Shown here: piece after piece, positions 38,960 to 48,030 of the stretch
How the letters are laid out: the number at the start of each line of letters is the position of its first letter
Position numbering within the stretch: the first letter of the stretch is position 1
NCBI RefSeq assembly: GCF_029543155.1
Contig: NZ_JARQXA010000002.1
Span: 372,001-436,000, forward strand
Reading direction: 5' to 3'
Length of the DNA stretch: 64,000 nucleotides
Source: Sphingomonas sp. HITSZ_GF
GTDB lineage: Bacteria; Pseudomonadota; Alphaproteobacteria; Sphingomonadales; Sphingomonadaceae
Position numbers and translations under genes: made by a program
Notes under the pieces: generated by a model
Seen by the model: only the letters and a program-made list of their open reading frames with translations
What the model was told of the DNA's origin: nothing
Database searches by the model: none

Positions 38960-40240
38960 TCAGGCTGCCTCGTCGGTCGCGTCGAGGCCGTAAGCGGTGT
39001 GGAGGATGCGGACCGCGAGCTCGGTCTCGTCCTCGTTGATCAGCACGCTGACCTTGATCTCCGACGTGGTGATCGCCTGGATATTGATCCCACGCTCGCC
39101 CAGCGTCTTGAACATCGTCGCAGCGACGCCCGCATGGCTGCGCATGCCGACGCCGACCACCGAGATCTTGGCGACGCGGGTGTCCTGGATGAGATCTGCG
39201 AAGCCGATCACCGCCTTGGCCTGGTTGAGCGTCTCGATCGAGCGGGCGAGGTCCGCCGCCGGCACGGTGAAGGTCACGTCGGTCGCGCTCGCCGAACCTG
39301 CGCTCTGGTGCGCGATGTTCTGGATGATCATGTCGACGTTGATGTTGGCCTCGGCCAGCGGATTGAAGATCGACGCCACCGCGCCGGGCTTGTCCGGCAC
39401 TGCGGTCAGCGTGATCTTGGCTTCGTTCTTGTCGTGCGCGATGCCGGTGATGAGCTGGCTTTCCACGTCCTGTATCTCCTCTTCGCCCACGATCATCGTT
39501 CCGGGCAGCGTGTCCGCCATCGGGGCATTCTCGCCGGTGAACGACGACAGCACCTGAACGCGGACCTGTTCCTTCATCGCCAGGCCCACCGAGCGGGTCT
39601 GGAGCACCTTGGCCCCGACGCTGGCGAGCTCGAGCATTTCTTCGTACGTCACCTTCTTGAGCTTGCGGGCCCGGGGGACGATGCGCGGATCGGTGGTATA
39701 GACCCCATCCACATCGGTGTAGATGTCGCAGCGATCGGCCTTGACCGCCGCCGCCACCGCCACCGCAGAAGTGTCCGAGCCGCCGCGGCCGAGCGTGGTT
39801 ACGCGGTTCGAGCCGTCGTTGGTGACGCCCTGGAACCCCGGGATCACCGCGACTTCGCCGCGTGCCCAGCCGGCTTCGAGACCGGCGCTATCGATCTCCT
39901 GGATGCGGGCCTTGGCATGCGCGGCATCGGTGTGGATCGCCACCTGCGAGCCGAGCCACGAGCGCGCCGGCACGCCGATCGCCTGGAGCGCCACCGCGAG
40001 CAGGCCCGAGGTGATCTGCTCGCCCGCCGATACGACCACGTCATATTCGCGCGGATCGTAGAGCGAGCTTGCCTCGCGGCAGAAATTGACCAGCCGATCG
40101 GTCTCGCCGGCCATTGCCGAGACGACCACCGCGACCTGGTTGCCCGCATCATGCTCGCGTTTGACACGCGCGGCGACGTTCCGGATGCGCTCGATGCCTG
40201 CCATCGAGGTGCCGCCGAACTTCATCACGATACGCGCCAT
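38960..40240 (-). CDS. lysC: aspartate kinase
   Basis: 426-residue first enzyme of the lysine/threonine/methionine pathway. Start [13 protein letters not shown] has the KFGGTS phosphate loop; [23 protein letters not shown] and [12 protein letters not shown] follow. Two C-terminal ACT domains (about 265-340 and 345-420; [22 protein letters not shown] is split between strand and helix, and [17 protein letters not shown]) bind lysine or threonine as feedback inhibitors. Divergent from ubiG, a common alphaproteobacterial arrangement. Confidence 0.96.
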   Translation of the reverse strand: MARIVMKFGGTSMAGIERIRNVAARVKREHDAGNQVAVVVSAMAGETDRLVNFCREASSLYDPREYDVVVSAGEQITSGLLAVALQAIGVPARSWLGSQVAIHTDAAHAKARIQEIDSAGLEAGWARGEVAVIPGFQGVTNDGSNRVTTLGRGGSDTSAVAVAAAVKADRCDIYTDVDGVYTTDPRIVPRARKLKKVTYEEMLELASVGAKVLQTRSVGLAMKEQVRVQVLSSFTGENAPMADTLPGTMIVGEEEIQDVESQLITGIAHDKNEAKITLTAVPDKPGAVASIFNPLAEANINVDMIIQNIAHQSAGSASATDVTFTVPAADLARSIETLNQAKAVIGFADLIQDTRVAKISVVGVGMRSHAGVAATMFKTLGERGINIQAITTSEIKVSVLINEDETELAVRILHTAYGLDATDEAA

Positions 40241-40271
40241 GGAATGAGCCTGTCTGCTTTTCGGGCCGTTA

Positions 40272-40296
40272 GTCCCCGCGGGTGCGGGGATGACGA
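40272..40296. repeat. single GAAAGC-family-like hairpin between lysC and ubiG
   Basis: GTCCCCGC GGGT GCGGGGATGACG: one arm-pair that resembles half of the GAAAGC family but with a GGGT loop. It lies in the divergent promoter region. Confidence 0.5.
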
Positions 40297-40324
40297 TAAT
40301 GGGGCGCCCTGATAGGAGCGGCTC

Positions 40325-41056
40325 ATGGCAAGCGCAACCAAAGCAACAATTGACCCGCGTGAAGCTGAGCATTTCGGCAAGCTCGCCGCGGACTGGTGGA
40401 ATCCGAAGGGCTCGTCGGCGATGCTCCACCGGCTCAACCCGGCCCGGCTGGGCTATATCCGCCAGGCGGTGGACGCACATTGGGGCGGCGATTCCGCCAG
40501 CTTCAAGCCGCTGGCCGGCAGGACCGCGATCGATGTCGGCTGCGGCGCCGGGCTGCTCGCCGAGCCTCTCGCCCGACTGGGCGCGACGATGACGGCGATC
40601 GATGCCGCGCCCGAGAATATCGGTGCCGCCCGCGCCCATGCCGCGGCAGGCGGGCTCGCGATCGACTATATCGCCGGCGGGATCGAGGACCTGCCCGGCC
40701 GCTGCTTCGATCTGGTCACCTCGATGGAAGTGATCGAGCACGTCACCGATCCGGCGGCGTTCGTCGGCGCGCTCGCCGGCGCGCTGGCCGAGGGCGGGCT
40801 GATGATCCTCTCCACCCCCAACCGCACGCTCGCCTCCCGCCTCGCGATGATCACGCTGGCCGAGGGCACGGGTGCCATCCCCGAGGGCACGCACGACTGG
40901 AGCAAGTTCCTCCGCCCCGAGGAGCTGGAGGAATTGCTGGCCGGCGCCGGGCTAAAGGTGATCGACCGCACCGGGCTGGGCTTCTCGCCGGCACGCGGCT
41001 TCGTGACCGGGACGAACGAAGTGCTGAATTACCTGGTGACGGTGGTGCGCGCTTGA
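40325..41056 (+). CDS. ubiG: ubiquinone biosynthesis O-methyltransferase
   Basis: 243-residue SAM-dependent enzyme that carries out both O-methylations of ubiquinone synthesis. N-terminal REAEHFGKLAADWWNPKG and MLHRLNPARLGYIR are family markers; SAM motif I reads AIDVGCGAGLLAEPLARLGA. FDLVTSMEVIEHV and ILSTPNRTLASR follow, and GTHDWSKFLRPEEL is typical of UbiG. Together with coq7 it shows aerobic ubiquinone synthesis. Confidence 0.96.
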   Translation: MASATKATIDPREAEHFGKLAADWWNPKGSSAMLHRLNPARLGYIRQAVDAHWGGDSASFKPLAGRTAIDVGCGAGLLAEPLARLGATMTAIDAAPENIGAARAHAAAGGLAIDYIAGGIEDLPGRCFDLVTSMEVIEHVTDPAAFVGALAGALAEGGLMILSTPNRTLASRLAMITLAEGTGAIPEGTHDWSKFLRPEELEELLAGAGLKVIDRTGLGFSPARGFVTGTNEVLNYLVTVVRA

Positions 41057-41057
41057 T

Positions 41058-41168
41058 CGTCATCCCCGCGAAAGCGGGGACCCATCTCGTGCAGATGCGG
41101 CACAGGACCACAGCTGTTATCCACGCGGCGCGTCCGGGAGATGGGCCCCCGCTTTCGCGGGGGTGACG
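41058..41168. repeat. GAAAGC-family paired hairpin repeat
   Basis: CGTCATCCCCGCGAAAGC and GCTTTCGCGGGGGTGACG enclose about 75 bases. It lies between the convergent ubiG and 41178-41753, nearly filling the gap. Very close in sequence to the 17567 unit, including the following GGGGACCCATCTCGTG. Confidence 0.85.
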
Positions 41169-41177
41169 ACTCCAGCC

Positions 41178-41753
41178 TTACGGCTTCTGCCCGAAGTTCA
41201 GCACCGCCATCGCGCCGATATCGAGCGTCTGCCTGGCGGTGTTGATGTGCAGCGCCGCGGCGAGCTCGCCCTTGGCATAGTCGCGGTCGGCATGGCCGGT
41301 GACCTTGTAGAGCTTCCACTCCGGGCCGATCGTCACGCCTTCGCCGAACAGCCTGGTATAGGGTGCGGCGGCAAGCTGGATCTGGGCGGAGGCGATCGTC
41401 GCGGTAGTGGCGCCGTCCGCCGGCTTCTCGACCCGGGCGTAAAAGGCGAGCAGCAGCTTGTCGCCCTTCTTCACACCGAGCTGGAGCGGCGAGTTGACTC
41501 CCACCGACCAGACATTGCCGCTGCCCGGCGTGTCGATGCGGATCGCCTTGCCGAACTGGACCTTGGCATCCTTGATCGGCGTCGGCTTGGCCCCGCCCGG
41601 CAGGCCATAGACCTGGAAGCTGTCGGGGTTCGCATTGTTGAGTATTTCGGGCTCGGCCGCGGGTGCCGTCTGCGCGGTCTGCGCCGCGAGCGGGGCGAAC
41701 GCCCCTGCCGGCAGCATCACGGCAATGGCGGCGAGCGCCAGTCGCTTGGTCAT
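41178..41753 (-). CDS. secreted jelly-roll protein, CBM4/9-like
   Basis: 191 residues with a signal peptide (RLALAAIAVMLPAGAFA). The mature domain (about 35-190) has the beta-sandwich rhythm of CenC/CBM4_9 carbohydrate-binding modules: ILNNANPDSFQVYGLPGG, VWSVGVNSPLQLGVKKGDKLLLAFYAR (two strands of the family), TIGPEWKLYKVTGHADRDY, ALHINTARQTLDIGAMAVLNF. A free-standing binding module without an attached enzyme is unusual, so binding of a polysaccharide is inferred. Family call is by pattern only. Confidence 0.65.
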   Translation of the reverse strand: MTKRLALAAIAVMLPAGAFAPLAAQTAQTAPAAEPEILNNANPDSFQVYGLPGGAKPTPIKDAKVQFGKAIRIDTPGSGNVWSVGVNSPLQLGVKKGDKLLLAFYARVEKPADGATTATIASAQIQLAAAPYTRLFGEGVTIGPEWKLYKVTGHADRDYAKGELAAALHINTARQTLDIGAMAVLNFGQKP

Positions 41754-41830
41754 GATTTCCTCCCCTCGTTATTGGAGGCGAGGCTATGCCCGTGTCCGGG
41801 ATGTTTCAACGGAAATGTTAGCGCTACCGA

Positions 41831-42202
41831 TCAGAACAGCCGCCCGCCGTTCGGCACCGGTGCCGAAGGGTGGAACAGCACCACCTTGCCGGCTTCGTCG
41901 GGAAAGCCGAGCGTCAGCACTTCGGACATGAACTTGCCGATCTGGCGCGGCGGGAAATTGACCACCGCGGCGACCTGGCGCCCGGGCAGGTCTTCCAGCG
42001 CATAATGTTCGGTGATCTGCGCCGAGGAGCGCTTCGTGCCGATCACCGGCCCGAAATCGATCACCAACCTGTAGGCCGGCTTGCGCGCCTCGGGGAAAGG
42101 CTGCGCCTCGAGGATCGTGCCGACGCGGATGTCGACCGCGAGGAACTGGTCGAAGCCGATCGTCTCGGCAGCGGCGGCGGCGGGATCATGGGAAACGTGC
42201 AT
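41831..42202 (-). CDS. CsaA-type tRNA-binding/chaperone protein
   Basis: 123-residue OB-fold protein: FDQFLAVDIRVGTILEAQPF, PAYRLVIDFGPVIGTKRSSAQIT (two strands), LEDLPGRQVAAVVNFPPRQIG, FMSEVLTLGF and the closing VPNGGRLF fit CsaA/YgjH exactly. CsaA of Bacillus is an export chaperone; YgjH binds tRNA. Which of these applies here is open. Minus strand, 38 bases downstream of the GFA gene. Confidence 0.93.
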   Translation of the reverse strand: MHVSHDPAAAAAETIGFDQFLAVDIRVGTILEAQPFPEARKPAYRLVIDFGPVIGTKRSSAQITEHYALEDLPGRQVAAVVNFPPRQIGKFMSEVLTLGFPDEAGKVVLFHPSAPVPNGGRLF

Positions 42203-42240
42203 CCCGCCCCTCTGCCACCGCCGCGCGCGGCGCACCAGCG

Positions 42241-42588
42241 CTAGCGGCTGGCGCCGTCGTAGAGCTGGACGTGCAGCGCATCGAGATCGATCCCGTCGGC
42301 GCAGCGCAGGTTGATCTCCACCATCGGCCCGTTCGGCCCCTGCCCCTCGGCAAAGGGCGCGACGCCGCAATTGCTGCAGAAATGATGCTGGATGACGTGG
42401 TGGTTGAACTCATAGGTCGCCACTGCCTCGCGCGGGGTGTGCAGCGTGAACTTGTCCGGCGTGGTGAAATGGTGGAGCGGCGCCTTGCGCCGGCAGATCG
42501 AGCAGTTGCACGCCATCGCCTGGCGCGGCGGATCCTCGGCGACGGTATAGGCTATCGCGCCGCAATGGCAGCTTCCGGTGAACGGCAT
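42241..42588 (-). CDS. GFA-family zinc protein (CENP-V/GFA domain)
   Basis: 115 residues. Zinc Cys: SCHCGAIAY (two), CNCSICRRK (three) and HFCSNCGVAPF (two), the full GFA set. Members were named for glutathione-dependent formaldehyde activation, but most bind glutathione or are of unknown role. CAGGAGGACTGG is a strong ribosome site before ATG 42588. Divergent from the EndoIII-like gene. Confidence 0.9.
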   Translation of the reverse strand: MPFTGSCHCGAIAYTVAEDPPRQAMACNCSICRRKAPLHHFTTPDKFTLHTPREAVATYEFNHHVIQHHFCSNCGVAPFAEGQGPNGPMVEINLRCADGIDLDALHVQLYDGASR

Positions 42589-42672
42589 CCAGTCCTCCTG
42601 TTTCCTGCTTTTACGAGCCGGCGTCGCGGCGCCACTCTTGCTTATGTTCTCATTTTGTTCTACGCCACCGGC

Positions 42673-43359
42673 ATGCAATCGGGCTTCGGCTTCTACGGGC
42701 ACGACGACCTTCAGCGCTGGCAGCGCGCGCTGGAACCTATGCGCGCTTTGGCCGGACCGCTACCCCGACGTTCGCCGATCGGCGCGCTGGTCAAGTCGAT
42801 GATCAGCGGCCGCACCCGCGACCCGGTGTCGCTCGCCGCCTATGACCGGCTGGTCGCGCGCTTCGGCACCCCGGCGCGAGTGCTGGCGGCAGGGCGCGCT
42901 GAGGTGCTGCGCTGCATCGACACCGTCACCCATGCCGAGGACAAGGCAGGCTATGTGATCGGCGCGCTCGGCCGGATCGCCCGCGAGCGCGGCGGCTTCG
43001 ACCTGGGCTTCCTGGGCGCGCTGCCGCTCGACGACGCGCTCGCCTGGCTCGAGCGGCTGCCCGGTGTCGGCCGCAAGGTTGCCGCCGCGACGCTCAACGG
43101 CAGCACACTCGACCGGCCGGTGCTGATCGTCGACGGCCATGTGCTGCGCGTGCTCCAGCGGCTGGGCCTCGTCCGCCGTCGCGCCGAAGCCCGCGATGCC
43201 AGCGAAGCAGTGACCGCGGCGATGCCCGAATGGCAGGGCCGCGACTTTCTCGACTTCCATATCGGCACCAAGACGCTCGGCCAGAGCTTCTGCCGCGTCG
43301 ACCGGACCGAATGCGCGCGCTGCCCGCTTCGGACCGATTGCCGTTCGCGGAGCGATTGA
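42673..43359 (+). CDS. endonuclease III-like HhH-GPD DNA glycosylase
   Basis: 228 residues. The HhH reads LERLPGVGRKVAAATLN with the catalytic Lys135, and the catalytic Asp154 is in IVDGHVLRVLQRLG. The [4Fe-4S] cluster Cys are C-X6-C-X2-C-X5-C (SFCRVDRTECARCPLRTDC). So it is a bifunctional glycosylase/lyase for oxidised pyrimidines by family, but VDGH replaces the usual VDTH, and it is not the canonical Nth in its N terminus (SPIGALVKSMISGRTRD against the usual LLSAQATD). A specialised paralogue is likely. Thirty bases ahead of ung. Confidence 0.88.
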   Translation: MQSGFGFYGHDDLQRWQRALEPMRALAGPLPRRSPIGALVKSMISGRTRDPVSLAAYDRLVARFGTPARVLAAGRAEVLRCIDTVTHAEDKAGYVIGALGRIARERGGFDLGFLGALPLDDALAWLERLPGVGRKVAAATLNGSTLDRPVLIVDGHVLRVLQRLGLVRRRAEARDASEAVTAAMPEWQGRDFLDFHIGTKTLGQSFCRVDRTECARCPLRTDCRSRSD

Positions 43360-43389
43360 CAGCGCCGCGCCGCTTTCGGAGAGAAAGCC

Positions 43390-44091
43390 ATGGCCGAGGT
43401 GAAACTCCATCCGAGCTGGCTCGAACCGCTCAAGGGCGAGTTCGCCGATCCGTACATGGCGGCGCTGCGCCAGTTCCTCGTCGCCGAGAAGGCGGCGGGC
43501 AAGCGCATCTTTCCGGCGGGCAGCGAGTGGTTCCGCGCGCTCGACCTGACCCCGCTCGAGAATGTCCGCGTCGTGATCCTGGGGCAGGATCCCTATCATG
43601 GCGAGGGCCAGGCGCACGGCCTGTGCTTCTCGGTCAAGCCAGGCGTGCGCACGCCACCGAGCCTGGTCAACATCTACAAGGAGATGGAAAGCGACCTCGG
43701 CATCCCGCCGGCGCGGCACGGCTTCCTCGAGCATTGGGCCGAGCAGGGCGTGCTGCTGCTCAACGCCGTGCTCACCGTGCAGATGGGCATGGCCGCATCG
43801 CATCAGGGGCGCGGCTGGGAGCGGTTCACCGACGCAGTGATCCGGCTGGTCAACGCCAGGCCCGAGCCGGTGGTATTCCTGCTCTGGGGCAGCCATGCCC
43901 AGAAGAAGGCGGCGTTCGTCGATTCGATCGAGCGCGGCGGCCGCCATCTGGTGCTCAAGTCGCCCCACCCCTCGCCGCTCTCCGCCTATTCGGGCTTTTT
44001 CGGGTCGGGCCATTTCTCCAAGGCCAACACCTTTCTCAAGAGCGTCGGCCAGAAGCCGATCGACTGGGCATTGCCGCCGCTTTCGAACTAA
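43390..44091 (+). CDS. ung: uracil-DNA glycosylase, family 1
   Basis: 233-residue enzyme that removes uracil from DNA. Water-activating Asp67 in [35 protein letters not shown], and the Leu loop [19 protein letters not shown] (minor-groove intercalation) are intact. It follows the EndoIII-like gene closely and is probably co-transcribed. It is the second uracil glycosylase in the window beside UdgX. Confidence 0.97.
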   Translation: MAEVKLHPSWLEPLKGEFADPYMAALRQFLVAEKAAGKRIFPAGSEWFRALDLTPLENVRVVILGQDPYHGEGQAHGLCFSVKPGVRTPPSLVNIYKEMESDLGIPPARHGFLEHWAEQGVLLLNAVLTVQMGMAASHQGRGWERFTDAVIRLVNARPEPVVFLLWGSHAQKKAAFVDSIERGGRHLVLKSPHPSPLSAYSGFFGSGHFSKANTFLKSVGQKPIDWALPPLSN

Positions 44092-44158
44092 ACGCCCCGA
44101 AAACAAGAGGATGACTCGATCCCCGCCTGAGCATAGGCTGGGCATAAGGAGAGTCCCG

Positions 44159-45589
44159 ATGCGCCGCACGCTGTCTGCCCTGATCGCCCTGTCCCTGGCC
44201 GCGTGCAGCGGGGGCGGCGGCAGCGGGAGCGTCGTCGCTGGCGGCGGATCGAGCGGCGGATCGAGCCCGACGCCCACCCCGACCACTGCCGGCTGCACAT
44301 TGCGCGAGCGCCAGGACTGGGCGGCGGCGCAGCTCAACGAATGGTATCTCTTCCCCGAGACGCTGCCCGCCAGCCTGAGCCCGACCGGCTATGCCGACCT
44401 TTCCAGCTATGTCGACGCGCTCACCGCCACCGCGCGCGCGCAGGGCAAGGACCGCTATTTCACCTATGTCACCTCGATCGCCGAGGAGAATGCCTATTAC
44501 AATTCGGGCGCCAGCGCGGGCTTCGGCTTCCGGCTGTTCCTGAGCGGCAACCGGCTGTTCTCGGCCGAGACCTTCGAAGGCACCAGCGCGCTGACCGCGG
44601 GGATCGACCGCGGCACCGAGATCCTGGCGATCGGCACCGACGCATCGACGCTGCGCAACGTCAGCGACATACTGGCGGCCAGCGGCAGCGCCGGGCTGAC
44701 CGACGCGCTCGGCCCCAACACCGCCGGCACCACCCGCACGCTGCGCGTGACCGACGCCGCCGCCGGCACCCGCGTCGTCACCCTGTCCAAGACCGACTAT
44801 ACGCTCACCCCGGTCTCCGCGCGCTACGGCGCCAGGATCATCGACGATGGCGGCCACCGCGTCGGCTATGTCAATCTGCGCACCTTCATCAACACCGCCG
44901 AGACGCCGCTCCGGGATGCATTCGCCAGCTTCAAGGCGGCGGGCGTGACCGAGATCATCATCGACGTGCGCTACAATGGCGGCGGCCTCGTCTCGATCGC
45001 CGAGCTGATGGGCAATCTGCTCGGCGCCAACCGCTCCGCCTCCGACGTGTTCGACAAGATGACCTTCCGCTCGAGCAAGGCGTCGAACAACAGCACCGCC
45101 TATTTCGCCGCCCAGCCCCAGTCGATCGCGCCGACCCGGATCGCGTTCATCGGCACGTCGAGCACCGCATCGGCGAGCGAGCTCGTCGCCGCGGCGATGC
45201 TGCCCTATCTGGGCAACAACCTCGCGCTGGTCGGCGGCAACACCTATGGCAAGCCGGTGGGCCAGATCGCGGTCGACAAGGCCGCCTGCGACGACCGCTT
45301 CCGCATCATCGCCTTCGCGCTGCAGAATCGCGACAACCAGGGCGCCTATTATACCGGCCTGGCCAGCCTGATCCCCAATAGCTGCAAGGCCGCGGACGAC
45401 ATCGCCTATCCGCTGGGCGACGCGCGCGAAGCCTCGACCCGCGCCGCGCTCGACTTCATCCAGGGCAAGGCCTGTACCCCGATCACCGCCAGCACCGCCG
45501 CCAAGTCTGCCCAGGCGGCGATCGAGCGCGAACCGCTGACCCCGGCCGCGCCGAGCGTGCCGCAGCGCGACGTGCCCGGGCTGTTCTGA
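44159..45589 (+). CDS. S41 protease lipoprotein
   Basis: 476 residues. Lipobox LAAC (Cys16) then a Gly/Ser and Pro/Thr linker, so it is anchored at the envelope. An N-terminal S41 helper domain (REWQD-like RERQDWAAAQLNEWYLFPE), a PDZ-like part (about 125-200, FGFRLFLSGNRLFSAETFEG) and a core with IIIDVRYNGGGLVSIAELM, the nucleophile in IGTSSTASASELVAAAML and Lys in GGNTYGKPVGQ. Differs from ctpA (19161-20510) in all linkers, so it is a separate family branch. Substrate unknown. Confidence 0.9.
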   Translation: MRRTLSALIALSLAACSGGGGSGSVVAGGGSSGGSSPTPTPTTAGCTLRERQDWAAAQLNEWYLFPETLPASLSPTGYADLSSYVDALTATARAQGKDRYFTYVTSIAEENAYYNSGASAGFGFRLFLSGNRLFSAETFEGTSALTAGIDRGTEILAIGTDASTLRNVSDILAASGSAGLTDALGPNTAGTTRTLRVTDAAAGTRVVTLSKTDYTLTPVSARYGARIIDDGGHRVGYVNLRTFINTAETPLRDAFASFKAAGVTEIIIDVRYNGGGLVSIAELMGNLLGANRSASDVFDKMTFRSSKASNNSTAYFAAQPQSIAPTRIAFIGTSSTASASELVAAAMLPYLGNNLALVGGNTYGKPVGQIAVDKAACDDRFRIIAFALQNRDNQGAYYTGLASLIPNSCKAADDIAYPLGDAREASTRAALDFIQGKACTPITASTAAKSAQAAIEREPLTPAAPSVPQRDVPGLF

Positions 45590-45700
45590 TTGCGCCTGTT
45601 CTGATCGAGCCGATCGATAACTGAGGCCGGGATCGCGCATTGGCGATCGATGCAGGCGATCTCTACCTTCGGGACAATGTTTCCCCGAGGACGAAGTGCC

Positions 45701-45928
45701 ATGTCGCGCGACCTGCTCAAGACCTTCACCTATCTCTCGATCCACCTGACCGTGGGCTTCACCGTCGCCTATGCCTTTACCGGATCGCTGAGCCTGGCCG
45801 GCGGCATCGCGCTGATCGAGCCGTGCATCAATGCGGTGGCCTTCTTCTTCCACGAAAAGGCCTGGAAGCGCTTCGATGCGCGCGCCCGCACCGATCGCTT
45901 CGTGCGCGACGCCGTGGCGCATGCCTGA
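45701..45928 (+). CDS. DUF2061 small membrane protein
   Basis: 75 residues with two membrane helices: LLKTFTYLSIHLTVGFTVAYAF and SLAGGIALIEPCINAVAFFFHEKAWKR (helix plus the DUF2061 tail). Family function is unknown. ATG 45701 gives the compact family length; an in-frame start 51 bases upstream is possible but would add a poorly coding stretch. Confidence 0.85.
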   Translation: MSRDLLKTFTYLSIHLTVGFTVAYAFTGSLSLAGGIALIEPCINAVAFFFHEKAWKRFDARARTDRFVRDAVAHA

Positions 45929-46003
45929 ACCCTTTTGCGCGGCCGACAGGTAGGCGCGGGCGTTGCGGCTTGCTATCTTCCCCTTCCGACGATGGAGGAA
46001 TGA

Positions 46004-46660
46004 ATGAAGTCGCTGTTCGGCCGCCTGTTCGGCAAGCGCGCTCCGGCCGAGGCCGAGCCGGTCGCGCCCGCCGCAGCCCCGATCGACGAGAAGGCCGAAT
46101 GGGTGCGCGACCAGATCCGCCGCGACGTGGCGAGCGGATTCTATGACGAGGACGCGATTCTGACCAACGCCGCCGACGCGTTCGAGGACGAGTTCACGCC
46201 CGAGGAGCTCCGCCCGCTCGCCCAGAAGCTGCTGCGCCGCGCGCTGGCCGAGCAGCGCGACGAGGAGCGCCACTGGCCCGACGAGACCGATTGCGACCGG
46301 CTCGACGCCGCCTTCGCCGCGCTCGAGGATGACGGGGTGATCGCCCGCCAGAACTTCAGCTGCTGCGGCAATTGCGGCGCCACCGAGATCTGGGACGAAG
46401 TGCGCGCCGTCGAGGACAGCGGCGCCCCGGTCCAGGGCTATGCCTTCTACCATATGCAGGACACCGAAGGCGCGGTGGATGGCGGCGGGCTCTACCTCAA
46501 CTATGGCGCCTGCGAGGAAGGCGAGGACGCGGCGCTGGCAGTGGCCCGCACCATCGTCGCCGAGCTGGAGGCACACGGCCTGACCACCCATTGGGACGGC
46601 AGCTGGGACAAGCGCATCGGCGTGACGCTCGACTGGAAGCGGCGGCGCACCGGCTTCTGA
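46004..46660 (+). CDS. DUF6891-like protein
   Basis: 218 residues, no signal peptide, strongly acidic. A variable start (MKSLFGRLFGKRAPAEAEPV) is followed by EWVRDQIRRDVASGFYDEDAIL and the CCXXC-like cluster ARQNFSCCGNCGATEIWDE, then GYAFYHMQDTEGAVDGGGLYLNYGA (two halves of the conserved core) and THWDGSWDKRIGVTLDWKRR. I recognise this as DUF6891; function unknown. GGAGG lies close upstream of ATG 46004. Confidence 0.8.
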   Translation: MKSLFGRLFGKRAPAEAEPVAPAAAPIDEKAEWVRDQIRRDVASGFYDEDAILTNAADAFEDEFTPEELRPLAQKLLRRALAEQRDEERHWPDETDCDRLDAAFAALEDDGVIARQNFSCCGNCGATEIWDEVRAVEDSGAPVQGYAFYHMQDTEGAVDGGGLYLNYGACEEGEDAALAVARTIVAELEAHGLTTHWDGSWDKRIGVTLDWKRRRTGF

Positions 46661-46685
46661 GCCGGTATCCGTAGCCGCCGCGCAG

Positions 46686-46711
46686 CCAAAGTACACGAAG
46701 TACACGCCAAG
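46686..46711. repeat. 26-bp intergenic repeat, copy 2
   Basis: Identical to 2290-2315 over 26 bases (core AAAGTACACGAAGTACACG). It lies between the convergent DUF6891 and 46725-47546 genes. Confidence 0.7.
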
Positions 46712-46724
46712 ACGCGTTTCGCGC

Positions 46725-47546
46725 TCAGTCTTCTTCCTCCTCCTCCTCCTCGCCCTGCGCCTCCCCGCGAAGCCGGTCGAGCTCGGCGTCGATGCGGGCA
46801 TCGATCGCGCTTTGCGCCAGCGCCGCCGCATCGCGCTCGTCTTCCGACTTCTCGCGGAGCCAGTGCGGAACCACGCCGTCGGCGACATCGGCGAGATAGA
46901 GCGCGTGATCCAGCGCCTCGGGGGAGAGCGCGGCGGCAGGATCGGCGGGCACGACCGGCGCGAGCATGGCCAGCGCCTCGGCAAGCGGCATCGCCGGCGC
47001 GCAGGGCAAGACGCCGGCGGGAAGCGCCTCGCGATGCGCATGGGCATAGAGGCCGGGCAGATGCGCGCGCAGCAGGAACATCAGCAGCCGATCGTTGGTG
47101 CGCATGCGGCGGCCGACGCGGCGCCCTTCCTTGTCGAACACCGGCTCCTCGCTGCCATGGATCGCGCGATCGAAGGCGATGTCGGCGAGGTGCAGCGCGG
47201 CGTGATGGATCGCGACTTCCCAGGCGCGGGCGAAATTCTCGCCGCCGGGCGAACGGCGCAGCTTGTAGGCGCTGCCCTTCGACATGCCGACCTGCTGCGC
47301 CGCCTCGGTCACCGAGCCGCGATCGGCGAGCGCCTCGATAAAGGCGCGCTGGCGCTCGGGCGACCAGCCATCATGGCGATGCTTGCGCCGCACGGGCACC
47401 CATTCATAGTCGGCCGGGTCATGGCCATGCGCGTCGCGCGTCGCAGGCGGCGCTGCCGCCGCCGCTGCGTCGGCGGGAAGGTTGACGGGATCGAGCCCTG
47501 CGGAGAGCGCGGGATCGAAGGCTGTGCGATGGTCCTGCTGTTCCAT
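46725..47546 (-). CDS. HTH protein resembling terminase small subunits
   Basis: 273 residues. A central region HDGWSPERQRAFIEALADRGSVTEAAQQVGMSKGSAYKLRR (about 58-98, several motifs in sequence) is a helix-turn-helix like that of phage terminase small subunits and resolvase-type proteins. GENFARAWEVAIHHAALHLADIAFDRAIHG follows. The C terminus is a run of Glu (EEEEEEEED type) encoded by repeated CTC triplets. No large terminase or other phage gene is near, so it is probably a domesticated or orphan regulator rather than a prophage part. Confidence 0.75.
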   Translation of the reverse strand: MEQQDHRTAFDPALSAGLDPVNLPADAAAAAAPPATRDAHGHDPADYEWVPVRRKHRHDGWSPERQRAFIEALADRGSVTEAAQQVGMSKGSAYKLRRSPGGENFARAWEVAIHHAALHLADIAFDRAIHGSEEPVFDKEGRRVGRRMRTNDRLLMFLLRAHLPGLYAHAHREALPAGVLPCAPAMPLAEALAMLAPVVPADPAAALSPEALDHALYLADVADGVVPHWLREKSEDERDAAALAQSAIDARIDAELDRLRGEAQGEEEEEEED

Positions 47547-47628
47547 GGCGCGAGGGGAACAGAGGAAATCCTACATTGCTAGGGGCTGTTGGAGGGATTC
47601 CGCGACGGGTGTTGCGCGGGGGTATCCA

Positions 47629-48027
47629 TCAGGATGCAGGCTCGATCAGGTCCCAGCGGTTGCCGTAGAGGTCCTCGAACACCGCGACCTTGCCATAGGG
47701 CTCGGCGCTAGGCGGCCGGACGAAGCGGATGCCGGCTGCGGTGTAGGCAGCGAAGTCGCGCTCGAAATCGTCGGTGGCGAGGAACAGGAAAACGCGGCCG
47801 GCCGCCTGATTGCCGATCGCCGCTTCCTGCTCGGGGCCGACCGCGCGGGCGAGCAGGATGGTGGTGGCTTGCTCGGGCGCACCGGGCGGGCGGATCGTGA
47901 CCCAGCGCTTGTCCTGCTCGGGCTGGTAACTGTCCTCGACCAGCGTGAAGCCGAGCTTGCCGATGTAGAAGGCAAGCGCTTCGTCATAGTCTCGGACGAT
48001 CAGAGCGATGTGGGCTAGGCGCGGCAT
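47629..48027 (-). CDS. VOC/glyoxalase-family protein
   Basis: 132 residues with the paired beta-alpha-beta-beta-beta modules of the vicinal oxygen chelate fold: HIALIVRDYDEALAFYIGKLGF (first module) and VFLFLATDDFERDFAAYTAAG, KVAVFEDLYGNRWDLIEP (second). Candidate metal residues His6 and Glu near the end are present. Such small VOC proteins often give resistance to antibiotics or act on alpha-keto aldehydes; no specific call. It begins three bases after the HEPN stop, although the two differ sharply in base composition. Confidence 0.88.
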   Translation of the reverse strand: MPRLAHIALIVRDYDEALAFYIGKLGFTLVEDSYQPEQDKRWVTIRPPGAPEQATTILLARAVGPEQEAAIGNQAAGRVFLFLATDDFERDFAAYTAAGIRFVRPPSAEPYGKVAVFEDLYGNRWDLIEPAS

Positions 48028-48030
48028 CCG

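Noticed and set aside
44036..47047. A 1003-codon minus-strand frame opposite ung, S41 and DUF6891
   Set aside because: Opposes several clear genes; its translation is low-complexity Gly/Ala/Arg/Asp without domains.
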